From Mytilus edulis (taxonomy: Eukaryota; Mollusca; Bivalvia; Mytilida; Mytilidae), in contig NC_092349.1 of assembly GCF_963676685.1 (NCBI RefSeq), forward strand, positions 80,984,604-81,048,603: a stretch of DNA of 64,000 bases, read 5' to 3'. The translations under genes were made by a program, and so were the position numbers. This document shows positions 23,500-38,200 of this stretch, in pieces (position 1 is the stretch's first letter; each line of letters opens with the position of its first letter). The notes beneath the pieces are model-generated. The model ran no database searches. It saw nothing but the letters and a program-made list of their open reading frames with translations, and was not told the DNA's origin.

Positions 23500-23785
23500 A
23501 ACAAGAATGTGTCCCAAGTACACGGATGCCCCATCCGCACTATCATTTTCTATGTTCAGTGGACCGTGAAAATAGGATAAAATTTTCATTGGCATTAAAT
23601 TAGAAAGATCATATCATAGGGAACATGATTGCTAAGTTTCAAGTTGATTGGACTTCAACTTCCTTAAAAACTACCTCGACCAAAAACTTTAACCTGAAGC
23701 GGGACAGACGGACGAACGGTACAACTGACGGACGGACGAACGAACGCACAGACCAGAAAACATAATGCCCATAAATGGGGTATAA
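23500..23785. repeat. Dispersed repeat C with (GACG)n tail
   Basis: Landmarks are GTACACGGATGCCCCATCCG, TATGTTCAGTGGACCGTGAA, TGGACTTCAACTTCCTTAAA and AACCTGAAGCGGGACAGACG, then a run of GACGGACGAACG. A second copy is at 31195-31470, and a related (GACG)n run lies at 33715-33805. Confidence 0.75.
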
Positions 23786-24060
23786 AAAATGGGGCTTGTC
23801 TGCTTAAAAAGTAAAAAGCACAAAAATAATGAACTCCGAGGAAAATTCAAAAAGGAAAGTCCCCAATCAAATGGCAAAATCAAATGATTAAACACATCAA
23901 ACGAATGGACAACAACTGTCATAGTCCTGACTTGGTACAGGAATTTTCAAATACGTTCTTCGTTACGGAGCCTTTGCTCACATCGAACAGCAAGCTATAA
24001 CGGATCCCAAAAATTACTAAAGCAAAACCATTCAAACGGGAAAACTACCGATCTAAATTA

Positions 24061-25970
24061 TGTAAACAAAACCGTGAAACACTCAGCTTAACACGGGGAC
24101 AAACAAATGCAGTGGGGTTTAACGTTTTAATAGGTACCAACATTCACCCTTACTTGAAACAACAGTGTGATATCACAACATAGATAGACACACTACAATT
24201 ATCAAATGAAATGGCTAAACACAATAAATAGATATATTAACACAAACAAGTGAACATACACTGAACGAATAAATTTGATCTATGATATAAATGTAGATAT
24301 AAGATCAATGAAATAAGGAATGAGATGTTAAACATCAAAAAGACAACAATTACTGGACAACATGCCGCCAAATAAAGTAATGTACACAGGTAAATGCAAA
24401 TAATTTTGTGTAAGGTATACAGCCATGGAATACGGAATTTATTTTTACAAAATAAATAATTTAATTTTGTTGTTCATTGTACGAGAACAGAAGTAAACAT
24501 CTATAGTTATGCCAAACACTTATCAATCTGGTATATATTAAAAATAGAGAGGCGAGAATTAAAGCTAAATAAGTAAACATTAAATTACAAAAAAGTACTA
24601 CAAATTGTATCAAAAGGTCAAATTAACACGAAAGTACGATTTGAGAGTATTCGCATTTACTGAAAGCTAGTCAAAAACAATTAATGATGAAAAAATATCA
24701 TGCAACAGAGACTGTTTGAAAGACGTATTTAAAAACAAAGACGTGTTTTCAAACACAATCGGTATTCTTATGCCTACCAACAATGCTCCTCTTCTTGCTG
24801 ACTGGTTCCTTTATTCATTTAAGGCCAACTTCATATAGGAGTTTCATAGGAAGAGCAAAAAAGCTAACATTATCATTTAACCAAACGTTCACAAGTTTTG
24901 TGATAATGTTGAAAGCAGCTTTCCTATCGCACTGAACTTGAAATAAAGGATAGCATAGATACAGTTAAGTCTGTCTTGAATTCTATACTATTTCTATCTT
25001 ATTTTTGATTTAATATGTAAACAAAACCGTGAAACAATTTACTTAAGACGGGGACAAACAAATGCAGTGGTGTTTAACGTTTTAATAGGTACTAACATTC
25101 ACCCTTACTTGAAACAGCAGTGTGACATCACAACACAGAAAGAAACACTATAATTATCAAATGAAATGGCTTAACTCAATAAATAGATATATTAACACAA
25201 ACAAGTGAACATACACTGAACGAATAAATTTGATACATGATATAAATGTAGATATAAGATCAATGAAATAAGGAATGAGATGTTAAACATATCAAAAAGA
25301 CAAAATTTGACAACATGTCGCCAAATAAAGTAATGTACACAGGTAAACGAAAATGATTTAGTGTAAAGTATACAGCTATGGAATACGGAATTTATTTTTA
25401 CAAAATAAATAATTTAATTTCGTTGTTCATTGTACGAGAACAGAAGTAAATATCTATAGTCATGCCAAAAACTGATCAAATCTGGTATATATTAAAAATA
25501 GAGAGACGAGAATTAAAGCTAAAAAGGTAAACATTAAATAACAAAAAAGTACTACAATTTGTATCAAAAGGTCAAATTAACACGAAAGTACGATTTGAGA
25601 GTATTTGCATTTACTGAAAGCTAGTTAAAAGCCAAAAACAATTATTGATGAAAAAAAATCATGCAATAGAGACTGTTTGAAAGACGTATTTAAAAAAAAA
25701 ACGTGTTTAAAAAAAATTCGGTATTCTTATGCGTACCAACAATGCTCCTCTTCTTGCTGACTTGTTCCTTTATTCATTTAAGGCCAACTTCATATAGGAG
25801 TTTGATAGGAAGAGCAAAAAAGCTAACATTATCCTTTAACCAAACGTTCACAAATTTTGTGACAATGTTGAATGCAGCTTTCCTTTCGCACTGAACTTGA
25901 AATAAAGGATAGCATAGATACAGTTAAGTCTATCTTGAAATCTATCCTAATTCTATTTTATTTTTGATTT
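24061..25970 (+). repeat. 955-bp tandem duplication, two copies
   Basis: Copy 1 spans about 24061-25015 and copy 2 about 25016-25970. Both start TGTAAACAAAACCGTGAAAC and contain ATAAGATCAATGAAATAAGG, GGTCAAATTAACACGAAAGT and AACCAAACGTTCACAA in order. They differ by scattered substitutions and small indels. No coding frame is conserved between them. Confidence 0.9.
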
Positions 25971-26869
25971 TTTTTTAGAAATTCAAATGTGACGTCACTT
26001 TGTGCGTTGATGGCTTTGGCTAGCTCCGCTGTGAATTTTTATGTGCTGGTTAAGGTTGTGTTATGTAATGTTTCCGTTTTATTATGTAGTTGGTCACCAC
26101 TTTGGTTTTATCATGTATATCTATAATATAGTCCATTTATAAACATTTACAGTTTGCAAAAGCATGAATTATTCTAAATAATAAGGATGTTCTTATACCA
26201 GACAGAAAACCCTACCGTATTAGGCACAACTTTTTGGAACTTTTGGTCCTCACTGCTCTTCAACCTTGTACTCGTTTTGGCTTTCGAACTTTTTTCATCT
26301 GAGCGTCACTGGTTAGTCTTGTGTGAACGAAACGCGTGTCTGACATATACATTTTTAAACCTGTTACCTTTTGTTAGCTATTATTCGTGTGTTTCCCTGT
26401 CCTATATATTCTCCCGTTTATTTGTATTGTAGTCCTGTCATGTAATGTTGTCATTTTAATGTTATATTTAACATTGCCATAAAAGCGGGAGGTTTTGCAT
26501 ACAAAAAAAAACAGGTTCAACCCACCATTTTTTTTCTTAAAATGTCCTGTACCAAGTCAGGAAAATGGTCATTCTTATATTATAGTTCGTTTTTGTGTGT
26601 GTTACATTTTAATGTTGTGTTTCTGTTGTGTCGTAGTTCTTCTCTTATATTTGATGTGTTTCTCTCAGTTTTAGTTTTTAACCCGGAATAGTTTTTTTCT
26701 GAATCGATTTATGAATTTCGAACAGCGGTATACTACTGTTGCATTTTAAAAAAAAATCTTTACTTACATCTAGAAAATTGATAATGAATATAGGTTGATA
26801 ATAAAACTTTACAGAGAGATGATTCCACCTTCCTGAATGTTAACTCTCAATTGTTATGTACTTCTACTT

Positions 26870-28305
26870 CTATGTGGTTAATCTGCAGTCGAAATTTCCA
26901 TAACGCAGATATACTGTGCGAGTGTGTCAATCAGTACACTCCAAGTTAAAAAATAAACAAAAACTTTTGTGTATTTACAGGAACAAAAACAAATAAAATA
27001 ATGTGATGTTTGCAACAACTGTACAGGGTTAAAATCAGGCATCAATAGTAACACCAGGAATTGCCACACACAGACCCGGAAGGCGTCTGTTGTGGGGGCT
27101 TGGATGGCACTTTCAAGTAGTTGGTTCCAGTTAAGAAGTGTTCTTTGGATGAAACTGTATTTATAGGCATCCGTTGAAGTGCTGACTCTGGAAAACCTGT
27201 CTCTGTGGTATTGTCGGGTTAGTCTCCTGATGTAATCTGGAATAATGACTGATGCTTCTCCATGTAGGATCGTATATAGGAGTATGAGCCTGGCTCCTTG
27301 TTTTCGTGGTGCTAGTGTTGGCCAGCCAAGTGTCTGTAGGTTGTTGGTTACAGTTCCTGGTTCCTGAGAATAGGTTGTTGTTTCAAATTGGGCAGCTCTT
27401 CGTTGTATCATCTCGATTTGGTTAATATGGCACTTTTTATATGGGTCCCATATGCATGATGCATACTCAAGGTGAGGTCGAACTAATGTTTTGAATGAGC
27501 TCTCTTTTATGTCTTGTGGGCACTTATTGAAGTTCCTTCTTAAAAAAACAAGTGCTCTCTTGGCTTTTGATGTTGCTTATGATGACCCCCATTCATGTCC
27601 TCTGATAGTTCTAAGCCGAGGTATGGGTAGTGATAAACAGTTCCCAGGTAATTTCCAATCATATGGTAGTTGTGAACAACAGGACTGCGTTTTCTGGTCA
27701 CCCTAAGGATGAAACATTTTGCTGGATGGAATGGCATCTCCCAGCATCTTGCCCATTCTACCAGTTGCGTAAGGTCTTGTTGTAGATACTGGTATGTATC
27801 CGAGTTGTGGACGCTTCTGTACAAGAAGGAGTCGTCAGCAAACAGTCGTAGACTGGTACATGGCGATATAGAATCGCCTATGTCGTTGATATACAGCAGG
27901 AAGCATAGGGTCCATGGACCGTCTTCTGGTGTACACCAGAACATACTGCTTCCATATCACTCATTTCACCATCTACACAAACTCGTTGATTTCCTTTGGT
28001 AAGCTATGCGCTCATCCAGCCGAGAACATCTCCGCAGATACCGTAGTAGCTAATTTTTTTTCAAAAGCCGCTGGTGTGGGACTGTGTCAAATGCCTTAGA
28101 AAAATATAGAACAAGCATATCTATTTGTTCTCTCATATCTAAAGATCGTGCCACTGATTCTATTGTGTTCACCAGTTGTGTTTCACAGGAGCGATGTTGT
28201 CTGAAACCGTGTTGGTAGTCTACTAAAATGTTGTGTTTTTCTAATTGGTTCATTACATGGCGGTATATGATATGTTCCATTGTTTTACAGCATATAGGGG
28301 TTAGA
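26870..28305 (-). pseudogene. Degenerate CR1/Jockey-like LINE reverse transcriptase
   Basis: Three minus-strand frames together cover an RT: TPICCK and HGFRQHRSCETQL with the A box (28050-28300), then the FADDSFLYR box and CWEMPFHPAKC (27540-27900), then the C-terminal RRAAQF to LNWNQLL region (26960-27420). Frameshifts and stops separate them. The first metal-binding Asp of the A box is replaced by Tyr (LYFSKAFD instead of the usual LDFSKAFD). The 5' end is cut at about 28305, next to an odd GGAGGGAATCGGGA-repeat segment (28306-28410). It is non-functional. Confidence 0.85.
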
Positions 28306-29299
28306 GAGAAAGGGAATCGGGATTCACGTCAACTCCGGACTGTCCGGAATATTCCGGAGTGAGGGAACCGGGATGCAGGCGGAGGGAATCGGGATTTAGG
28401 CGGAGGGAGGATCCCTTCTGCTGTTGTCTGCTCTTTTCTCGGTTTGTTGTCTCTTAGACACATTCCCCATTTCCATTGTCAATTTTGTTGAGATGATGGC
28501 TGGGATGCTGTGTAATCTAATATAAAATTATCAAATTTCGTGAATGGAACATCATAATGAATTTCCTTAAACTTTTCAACCGAGATATGAGGCATATCTA
28601 TTCATATTATAATGTATACTGACTTTGGAAAAAGTATTTCGTGCCAGAATCAGGTTGAATTGGGGTATACATGACGACTTTCCAGGAAACAGGAAAAGAA
28701 CATTTGTTTTTTTTTTCAATTTCTGTACATGTATGATAAAAGTTGAAAACAGCAAAAAGTGTTTGCTAGAATGCACAAATCATAGATGTATTGATCCTCT
28801 CACTGAAATATCATTATGCACATGTATCATCAGGTTGTGGGCGTCTCGGATATTTGTAAAAAAAAATGCATTTTTGAAGTTGTACAAAAGTTATTGTTGA
28901 AACAGGACGGTTTGATTTTCTACATTACTTGGTCTTTAAAAAGGTTGAAAACGGAACTGCTTAATGTGTTTATCACACTAATGAATATATGTATAGCTAA
29001 TTTGACATAATTTGATTCGATTGTCGATCACGCTGATTTTTAAAGCTTACTGGCAATCCATAGAAAAAACACATCAATTGTAAATTGCACATTGTTGTGT
29101 TTCTTTTTTTTAAAGATAACATTTTGTACCAGTTTAATTCATTTTCACATAAATTTTGATGATACGTCCTGACAAATGCACTCATTTGCTTCAAACAAAA
29201 CTGAACTAAAATCATATAGACACAAATATCCATTCTGAGGCAGCATGTCTGTTAATACTAATATTTTAGCATACAGTCACTAAGATATTCATCACACTG

Positions 29300-32200
29300 T
29301 CAAAGCTTATTTTTCAAAATTCGTACAATATCTGCAATTATTTTAACACCAATGTCCATTTTCAGAGGCCCATGGGGAAACATTAAAGCATTGTGAAATC
29401 CTTCAGGATAATGAGCCAGTTCTGTTTTAACATTTAAGTATTTGAGTTTCTCGTGAAACATTATACCATCATCACGTATAAAATCATATCCACATGTCAT
29501 GATGTAAGTAAACGGAAGTCCTGATAAAGTCTCGTCATCCGCTATCAATGGCGAAATTAAAGGTTCTTTAAGATATCCTTCTACTTTTTTAAATAATTCT
29601 TGATTTCCAAAATCTTTCTTATATTCAATATTTTCCCATAAGTCCTTCGTTCGAACGTACTTTTTTGGCATCCATTTTTTCTGATCGACGCTGTCAAAAT
29701 ATTTAGACTTTTTGAATTCAGGTGATGTGTGATTGTTTATCAAAAATTGATGTGCGTACGCAGGTGATAAATTGAGATAGTTTGTAAGAAAAACCAAAGA
29801 ATTCGGAGAGTTTATACTCTTGTTAAGGTAAAGGACATTTTCCATATATCCTGTCGTCTGCCAATTTATAATTTGCAAAACGGGAACAAGCACGAGTTGT
29901 AAAGCTATCCGTTTTTGAAGTCGAAGGGATATTGCTGCCGCCATGTTTCCTCCAGCACTGTCGCCTCCTATGGCAACTCGCGACGAATCAACACCTAGTG
30001 TGTCACTGTTATCTAAGACATACTCCACAACATCGAAGCAATCGTTAAGTGGTACTGGAAACGGATGCTGTGGACTGAGTCTGTAGCTTAAATATAAAAA
30101 TAGATAAAATTGAAAATGGAAATGGGGAATGTGTCAAATCGACAACAACCTGACCATAGAGCAGACAACATTGTAAATACAATGGGACACACTATGTAAC
30201 AATTAGTACACAACGTCTTTATTTCAATCAAATTTGACGGGTTTTTGTTTGAGTTAGAGGTTACAAGCTTGCCAGGTCGCAGTTCGTCCGCCAAACCCCT
30301 CGAAATCGCAGGTCGCCCCAAACACCTCGAGATCGCAGGACGCCCGCCAAACACCACGAAATTGCAGGACGCCCGCCAAACCCCTCGAAATCGCAGGTCA
30401 GATTGGATTCATGTTGAAGCAAACAATGCATTTCAGGAAATAATCTACAAATTGCAATGTATATGGCTTTTTTTCTCATCTACGACGAAAGTCGCGGAAA
30501 GTGGGACACATGAATTGCTTTTCTCTAGGTCAGAGTCTAGTGTCTTTTAATTAATAAGCAATGTTCAATGCCATGTTTTCTTTCAATTAATAAGCAATGT
30601 TCAATGCCATGTTTTCTTTCAATTAATTAAGCAATGTTTAATGCCAAGTTTTCTCCTTAGGCAGCAACCATTTGATTTTCTGGGGGGGGGACAATTTTTT
30701 TCTTTCAATTTTAGCATTACATATAGTGGCAGCTGAGGGTGAAACAAACAATTTCTTTTCTCAGAATCAAAAACAAATTATTTTTTTCTCCAAAAACTGG
30801 AAACAAACTTTTTTTTCCAAAATAAACCATAGCCACCCCCCCCCCCCCCCCAGAAAATCAAATGGTTGCTGCCTTAAGCAAGTAGATAGGAACTACTTGT
30901 GATAGATTAATGATGGTTTTTATAAATTCGCATCACTATCAGATCATATCAGTTTAATGACTATTTCTAGGTCCTATATTCAATGTTATGGTTCAGCGAC
31001 TTTGAATTATTGCTTTCAATCATAGGTTTTTTTTTAATTTTTTGCCGACAGGTGAGACATAGTTTGTTCAATATTACGTTTCGTTTTCTACCTTTTAGAT
31101 AGAAATGTTGTGCACTCAACTCAAATATATAAAGCCTACTAAAACAAAGGCAGCTCATAGAGCAGCAGGTGTGTGTCAAGAAAAGGTAAAGATACATGTA
31201 TGTGTCCACAGTACACAGATGCTCCACTCGCGCTATCATTCTCTATGTTTAGTGGACCGTGAAATTGGGATAAAGACTCTTATTTGTCATTTAAAATAAA
31301 ATTAGAAAGACCATATCATATGGAACATGTATACTAAGTTATAAGTTGCTTGGACTTCAACTTCATCAAAAACTACCTTGACCAATACTTTAACCTGAAG
31401 CGGGACAGATAGACGGACGAACACACGGTACGACGAACGAACGGACCCACAGACCAGAAAACATAATGTGTGAGGAAATAAATTTTACTTTATTAAGTAT
31501 ATTTACAAATGAATTTAATCAATTCTTTACAACTTTAATTTAAAGTCGCTTTAATGTAAAATATTCTCAAATTATGGATTGTCCGTTTTACCAAAAATAA
31601 AGTAAATTTTTAATATACATGGACATCACATATTTTGTTTGATGTATTTTTTTTTTAAAAATATTCGTAACTGGATAAGGTTCAATCCATTTATCAATTG
31701 ATTTATCTGTGTATTCGATATGACCGAAGAAAAGTTGCATAACGAACTTGTAAAGTGTTTAACTTAGCTTGAGGCTTGACATGTAATATTGACCTTTAAC
31801 AACATTTATCTATAGTGACCGTTATAACGTAACTTACTTTATTAAGTATATTTACAAATGAATTTAATCAATTCTTTACAACTTTAATTTAAAGTCGCTT
31901 TAATGTAAAATATTCTCAAATTATGGATTGTCCGTTTTACCAAAAATAAAGTAAAATTTATTTCCTCACAATTGTATCACATTTGAGAATAATATTTTTT
32001 TAAATTATACGTAAAACTATTACACTGTGTCTAAACCACACCGGCAAAATTTGCTCGGACTCGATGGTATCTAACATCCGGCACAATGACGGAACACCAA
32101 TAGACAAAAGAAAGGTAGGTTTCTCCTTATTTTTTTATTTTTTTTTATGATATCGAAGAATATATATACATATACAACTATATTCTTTTGTGAGATGCAA

Positions 32201-35200
32201 TATTTTCTACAACCGTTCTATATTAACGGATAAATAAGTCAAAATGCATGTCAAAATGACAAATTGAGTGAACCTTGTCTCGAAATTGTTTAATTTCTCG
32301 TTAAATTGTTCACATTGTACGGAAAGAAAGGTACGGGAAGATAGATATTGACACGGAGATTGCAAATTTAGTTATTATGAGCATCTTAATAATTTTATTT
32401 CTGTGTATGGAACGAAAGAAAAGGGTCATGTCAAATTAAAATAAACCGGTTTCGTCAATGTTGTTACTACACAATCACCCGGTTTCGTCTATATATATCA
32501 CCCGTTTTTGGTTTTTTTTATTTTTTTTAACAAACAATTTATGAAAAGAAACTTTGACACGGATCTGAACATTGTCTTTCGAGAATTTAAATATATATTT
32601 ATTGTAAAGTAAACTTGGCGTGTTAAAATCTTTTTTAAATGGGCACTTTTGGCATTTTGCCATAACGATAAAAACCGGGTGATATATATAAGACGTGTCA
32701 CGGTACTTGTCCATCCCATATTCTTGTATTTGGTTTTGATGTTATATTTGTTATTCTCGTGGGATTTTGTCTGATGCTTGGTCCGTTTCTGTGTGTGTTA
32801 CATTGTAGTGTTGTGTCGTTGTTCACCTCTTATGTTTGGTGCGTTTCCCTCAGTTCTAGTTTGTTTTTCCGATTTTGTTTTTTGTCCATGGATTTATGAG
32901 TTTGAACAGCGGTATACTAATGTTGCCTTTATTGGACATAGTTAATTTTATGATAATACACATTTTCGTAATGAAAGGCGTATCCCTTATTTCACTTAAC
33001 TTCAAACTAATTTTAAATGGAATATAAATACTGAATAGCAAACACTGGTATCTAATTATTTTGTAACATTATTATATTTTCTTTGTTTATAATAGTAGTA
33101 TGTAAAGATGAAAAATAAAAGGATGTGTTTTGATTGTGCCATAATTTTGATTTACTATACTATATTATATACACTTAGTTTACAATATTTACTATCAATT
33201 ATTAATACATTTATGCATTCAATCATTGACTTTGTTTTTCCGATTTTGTTTTTTGTCCATGGATTTATGAGTTTGAACAGCGGTATACTAATGTTGCCTT
33301 TATTGGACATAGTTAATTTTATGATAATACACATTTTCCTAATGAAAGGCGTATCCCTTATTTCACTTAACTTCAAACTAATTTTAAATGGAATATAAAT
33401 ACTGAATAGCAAACACTGGTATCTAATTATTTTGTAACATTATTATATTTTCTTTGTTTATAATAGTAGTATGTAAAGATGAAAAATAAAAGGATGTGTT
33501 TTGATTGTGCCATAATTTTGATTTACTATACTATATTATATACACTTAGTTTACAATATTTACTATCAATTATTAATACATTTATGCATTCAATCATTGA
33601 CGATTTTCACTAAAAGGTTTGCAGATCGTTTGACCATTATAAGAAATAACTATGTTAAATTTTAAGAAAATAAGATAAGCTGTCCTGAAGTTACGGTGCG
33701 ACTTGTTTATGCTGGACAGACGGATAGATAGACGGACAGACGGACGGACCGAATGACTGATAGATGGAGGAACGGACGGATGGAAGGACGGACGGACAGA
33801 CGGGTGTATACAATAATACGTCCTGTCAAAATTGGGACGGGCGTGTAAAAACGCAAAGAAATGAAAAAACAAAACTCGTAATTAAAGGTTTTATTAGGAT
33901 ATCGGCCAAGTCGATTTATTTGTATATTTGTCTGCCTTATCATTTTTGCTATATAACTTTTATATATATTTGAAAAAAAAGTATAGAAATCGATAAAAAG
34001 AACTTGATATTCGGCATTTATTATAATAAACATAATCCAACTCACATAATCCGATTTCCCGGGTGTCCCTGTTTTCTCATTTCTTACAATATTTTAATTT
34101 TATTTGAATCTGAGACTCATATAAATAATAAACCGTTGTCCGGTGAACGAACTTGTTTTCTAACGACCCACACAACTCCTTTTGAACGCTGAAGTTAAAT
34201 AATCAATTATAATGTAATGCGATTATGATTTGTTTTATTTGACCAAACCGGGTTATGCATTTTGAAATCTATGACGAAACCGGGTTGTATACATTGACGA
34301 AACCGGCCAGTTCCATTTTGACATGACCCATTTCTTTCGTTCAATACATAGAGATACAATTATGGAGATGCTCATAATAACCAAATTTGCAATCTCCGTG
34401 TCAATATCTATGTTCCCGTACCTTTCTTTCCGTACAATGTGAACAATTTAACGAGAAATTAAACAATTTCGAGGCAAGGTTCACTCAATTCGTCATTTTG
34501 ACATGCATTTTGACTTATTTCTCCGTTAATATAGAACGGTTGTAGAAAATATTGCATCTCACAATAGAAAATAGTTGTATATGTATATATATTCTTCGAT
34601 ATCATAAAAAAAATAAAAAAAATAAGGAGAAACCTACCTTTCTTTTGTCTATTGGTGTTCCGTCATTGTGCCGGATGTTAGATACCATCGAGTCCGAGCA
34701 AATTTTGCCGGTTTAGACACAGTGTATTACCTGTATATAAAAAATATTGTTATATCGAAACAATAATGTATCGGTGAAATACAAGATAAGTTTTAGTATC
34801 TTGACCACTGCGAAATAAAATCCGTAATAAAGATTATCATCAAGAAAAAACCTGTTTTACATAATATGTTCTTTCAATATATATACAAAAATCCTTTAAT
34901 CACGTTATTGGTGATTAGTTAAGCAGCTGGTGTTTAATAAAGAAAAACAAATGTGAGCGTTTTGATGGTGTAATATAACAACAGTAGCTGGTACCTACTC
35001 AACTGATATTACAACAACCTCGCTTTCCCGAGAGATCTTCCTCATGATTGGGTCATAACAATCTGAAAAAAAACCATTAATTCTTTTAAAGTAGCAGCCC
35101 AAAATATGTATACATACGAAAACAATCAGTGAAACACAGTTATAGCATACAACAGCAACCAACGACAACTACTTACTAGAAGGTCCGACTATGGGAAAAC

Positions 35201-38200
35201 ACAAACAGAATATGGCCTGGTACAGTTGTTTCACTTTGCATATGATTTCAGAATGTCCCAGCTCTTTCATGCTTGATCTTAAATATTTGTACGGAATTAG
35301 TAGATAATGTCGAATGAAAGGACACACAGGGTTAAACATAAAATTAAAGGACAAAGCAATCCCAAGGACATCAAGAGGTAAACACACGGTCTTCGACAAT
35401 ATATCCTAATAACATGTGTGATGCCTTAAAGGACTAAAATTTTCAAAAGACATTCAGAGCTAAATAAAAAGGTCTTTAGCAATACACCTTTAAATAGATA
35501 TAAGAAGATGCGAATGAGTGCCAATGAGACAAATCTCCATCCAAATCACAATTTGTAAAAAAAACCAACACATTATATGTCACAATACGGTCCTCAACGC
35601 GAAACCTTGGTTATCACCGAACAGCAAGCTATAAAGGACTCCAACATTCAAAACGGAAAACCAGCGGTCTTATATATATATAAAAAAAAACAAGAAACGA
35701 GAAATACTTATTAACCACATCAACAAACGACAACCACCGAAATATTATGTTCCTAGATTAGGACAGGTACAAACAAATGCAGCGGGTTAAAACGTTTTAA
35801 ATTAAAGTTTATATTATGTTTTGAGCCTTAAAGTCCCCCAGTATATACAAGTAGTAAACATATTTACCAGCAGAAAGTAAGCTCCATCCTCCTCCGTGAA
35901 AATACACAAGTACGGGTCTTTTCTTTTTACCAAGACTGTTTGCTGGCTGGTATATTTTTACTCTCACATCACGAAGTTTAGTATCAGTTATCTGTAAAAA
36001 TACAACATCTAGCTTAATTCCCAGTAGAATTTTAGTGACAGGTCATCTTCACAAGATATCAGAAAGAAAACCGTAATGACCTTGCAGAATGATATTTTAG
36101 TCTTTGAGAAGATGTTAATGAATTCTGTTTCACATAATTAAAAATAAATCCAGTCAGTAGGGCGCACAACTTGTACCCATATGCATATCGACTGTATTTT
36201 GAAAAAACAATCCACCTTCGACTTATTTCACTTTAGTAATATGGCTAACACAACACATATTTAATTATTTTTGCAAGCATTTACGGAATAGATTTTGTTT
36301 TAAATGAAGGCACCCAGAAAGACACCATTTTCACAAATAAGTCAACATTACAAGCTTTGCTTACAAAATCTTGAGGAAGATGAAAATAATTGAATTGTTT
36401 TATAATGTAAAAGGCACTCAATGTCCTACCAGCTAAGAAAATAGACATAATGGGACATGTTTTGTTTGTATATTCTAGCCTACTCGTATTTTGAACTCTT
36501 GAAATACAAACATTTTGTCTCATTAAAATGTGCAGGAAAATCCGTTTCTATTGTTATATTATGACAGACTCTGTTGCATATATATAAACCATGAACTCTC
36601 GCATTATAAATGTTCATAACGCATTTAGACCATAAACTTAAAAAATTACCCGAATCAGTAACCTGTACAGGATATATAGTAACATTTTATACTTTCTCTA
36701 AGAACATCCTTTTATTTTTGTGTGAAATCTTTTATCATCAGTTGTCAATATTAAAATAAACTTTTTGCTGTTTTTGTGCCTTATTTTAATTGGGATTCGT
36801 AATAATTATTGAAATAAAAGTTGTTAATAAAAAACAACAAAAAATTTCATATAATTTATATTTGAATAAGCAGACACAGATTGACATCTTAATCAGTTGA
36901 CACTTATTTTCATCATGCAGGGACTTTTATAGATCTGTTGACATATATTTAGATAAGTTGACATATATTTAGATAATATAAAAAAGAAGATGTGGTATGA
37001 TTGTCAATGAGACAACTGTCCTCAAAAGACCAAAATGACACAGACATTAACAACTATAGGTCACCATACGGCCTTCAACAATGAGCAAAGCCCATACCAC
37101 ATAGTCAGCTATAAAAGACCACGATAAGACAATGTAAAACAATTCAAACGAGAAAACTAACGGCCTTATTTATGTTAAAATTTGACATATATTTGAATCC
37201 GTATACCAGTATATCCTTAACTAGTCTAACTGACAAAATGTCAGACAAAAAGATTCGGTCATTTAGAAATTTAAATATTTTTAGTTGAAAATAAAGTAGA
37301 AAGTAGAAAATTTCAAATTTCTTTTTTCTGAAGGACATACCCTAAAACAGTTTGGCAGAGACTGGAATACAAATAATTTCATTCGTAGAAATTTGTATAT
37401 TGAAACCAGTAGACATTTATTTGGATATTAAGTCGGCATGTTTTTAGATCTGGAGACATGCATTTGGATCAGTTGACCATTATTTTGATCATGCAGTCGA
37501 CTTTTTTTTCGGATCTGTTTGAATCCATATACAAATAGCCGATCAGTAGAACATGTGTAGATCGGGATCAGTAGACACATGTTTAGATATAAAGTGGAAA
37601 TACATTTGGTTCAGTGGACACTTTTTTTAGATCTGAAGACATATTTTTGGATCAGTTGACATATTTGTTTTTATTGTAAATAACCATAGCACGGCCGACA
37701 CTCGGCTAACCGAGAGTTTGGTCGGTTAATCTATATTGAGTATGTGGCTATATCGGCGGTTGGTCTGTTAATCGGGTTGGTTATACGTCTGTTAAGAGTA
37801 AAACTCACAATTTAATGTTAAACTCTGTGAAATATACAGATTTTTGCCATGTTATGAGAACCACATCAAAAAAAGAAAAGCGTCTGACAAAATGATATCT
37901 ATCATAGAACATTTTCCACCAGTAAACAAAATGCATAGCCTGCGCAGTTTTAAGTAAAACGAAAAGGCGTCTCGCAAGTATGTGGTTTTTATGCTTATAC
38001 GCATAGCAATATTTTGGATAAAAGGCTAAAAACATTTTTATATATGATTTAAAGGACACAAAACAGTACTTTGGTTCTAAAAAAATAATTGTCATTGATA
38101 AATATTTCATAATTGTTATATAAGTTGAGTAATACCACATTTTATTGAATATTAGGGGAATACAGTCTGTTAATGGGTTGGACAATTTAAATCGTGTCAG

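Noticed and set aside
23700-23760. (GACG)n runs, also at 31400 and 33715, considered as microsatellites of independent origin
   Set aside because: Two of the three are the tails of dispersed repeat C, so they are listed with that family.
33108-33412. Open frames of 85-96 codons appearing twice at 32.86-33.41 kb
   Set aside because: They repeat only because of the 371-bp tandem duplication. The two strands show equal openness, and the protein is low-complexity.
35169-35399. Minus-strand 76-codon frame between AADAC-like exons, considered as an extra exon
   Set aside because: The gene is complete and in phase without it, and the segment has no similarity to the expected part of the hydrolase fold.
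37805-38185. Minus-strand 126-codon open frame
   Set aside because: It lies in the subterminal repeats of the 37690-40130 element and encodes nothing transposase-like; the DDE pattern was looked for and not found.
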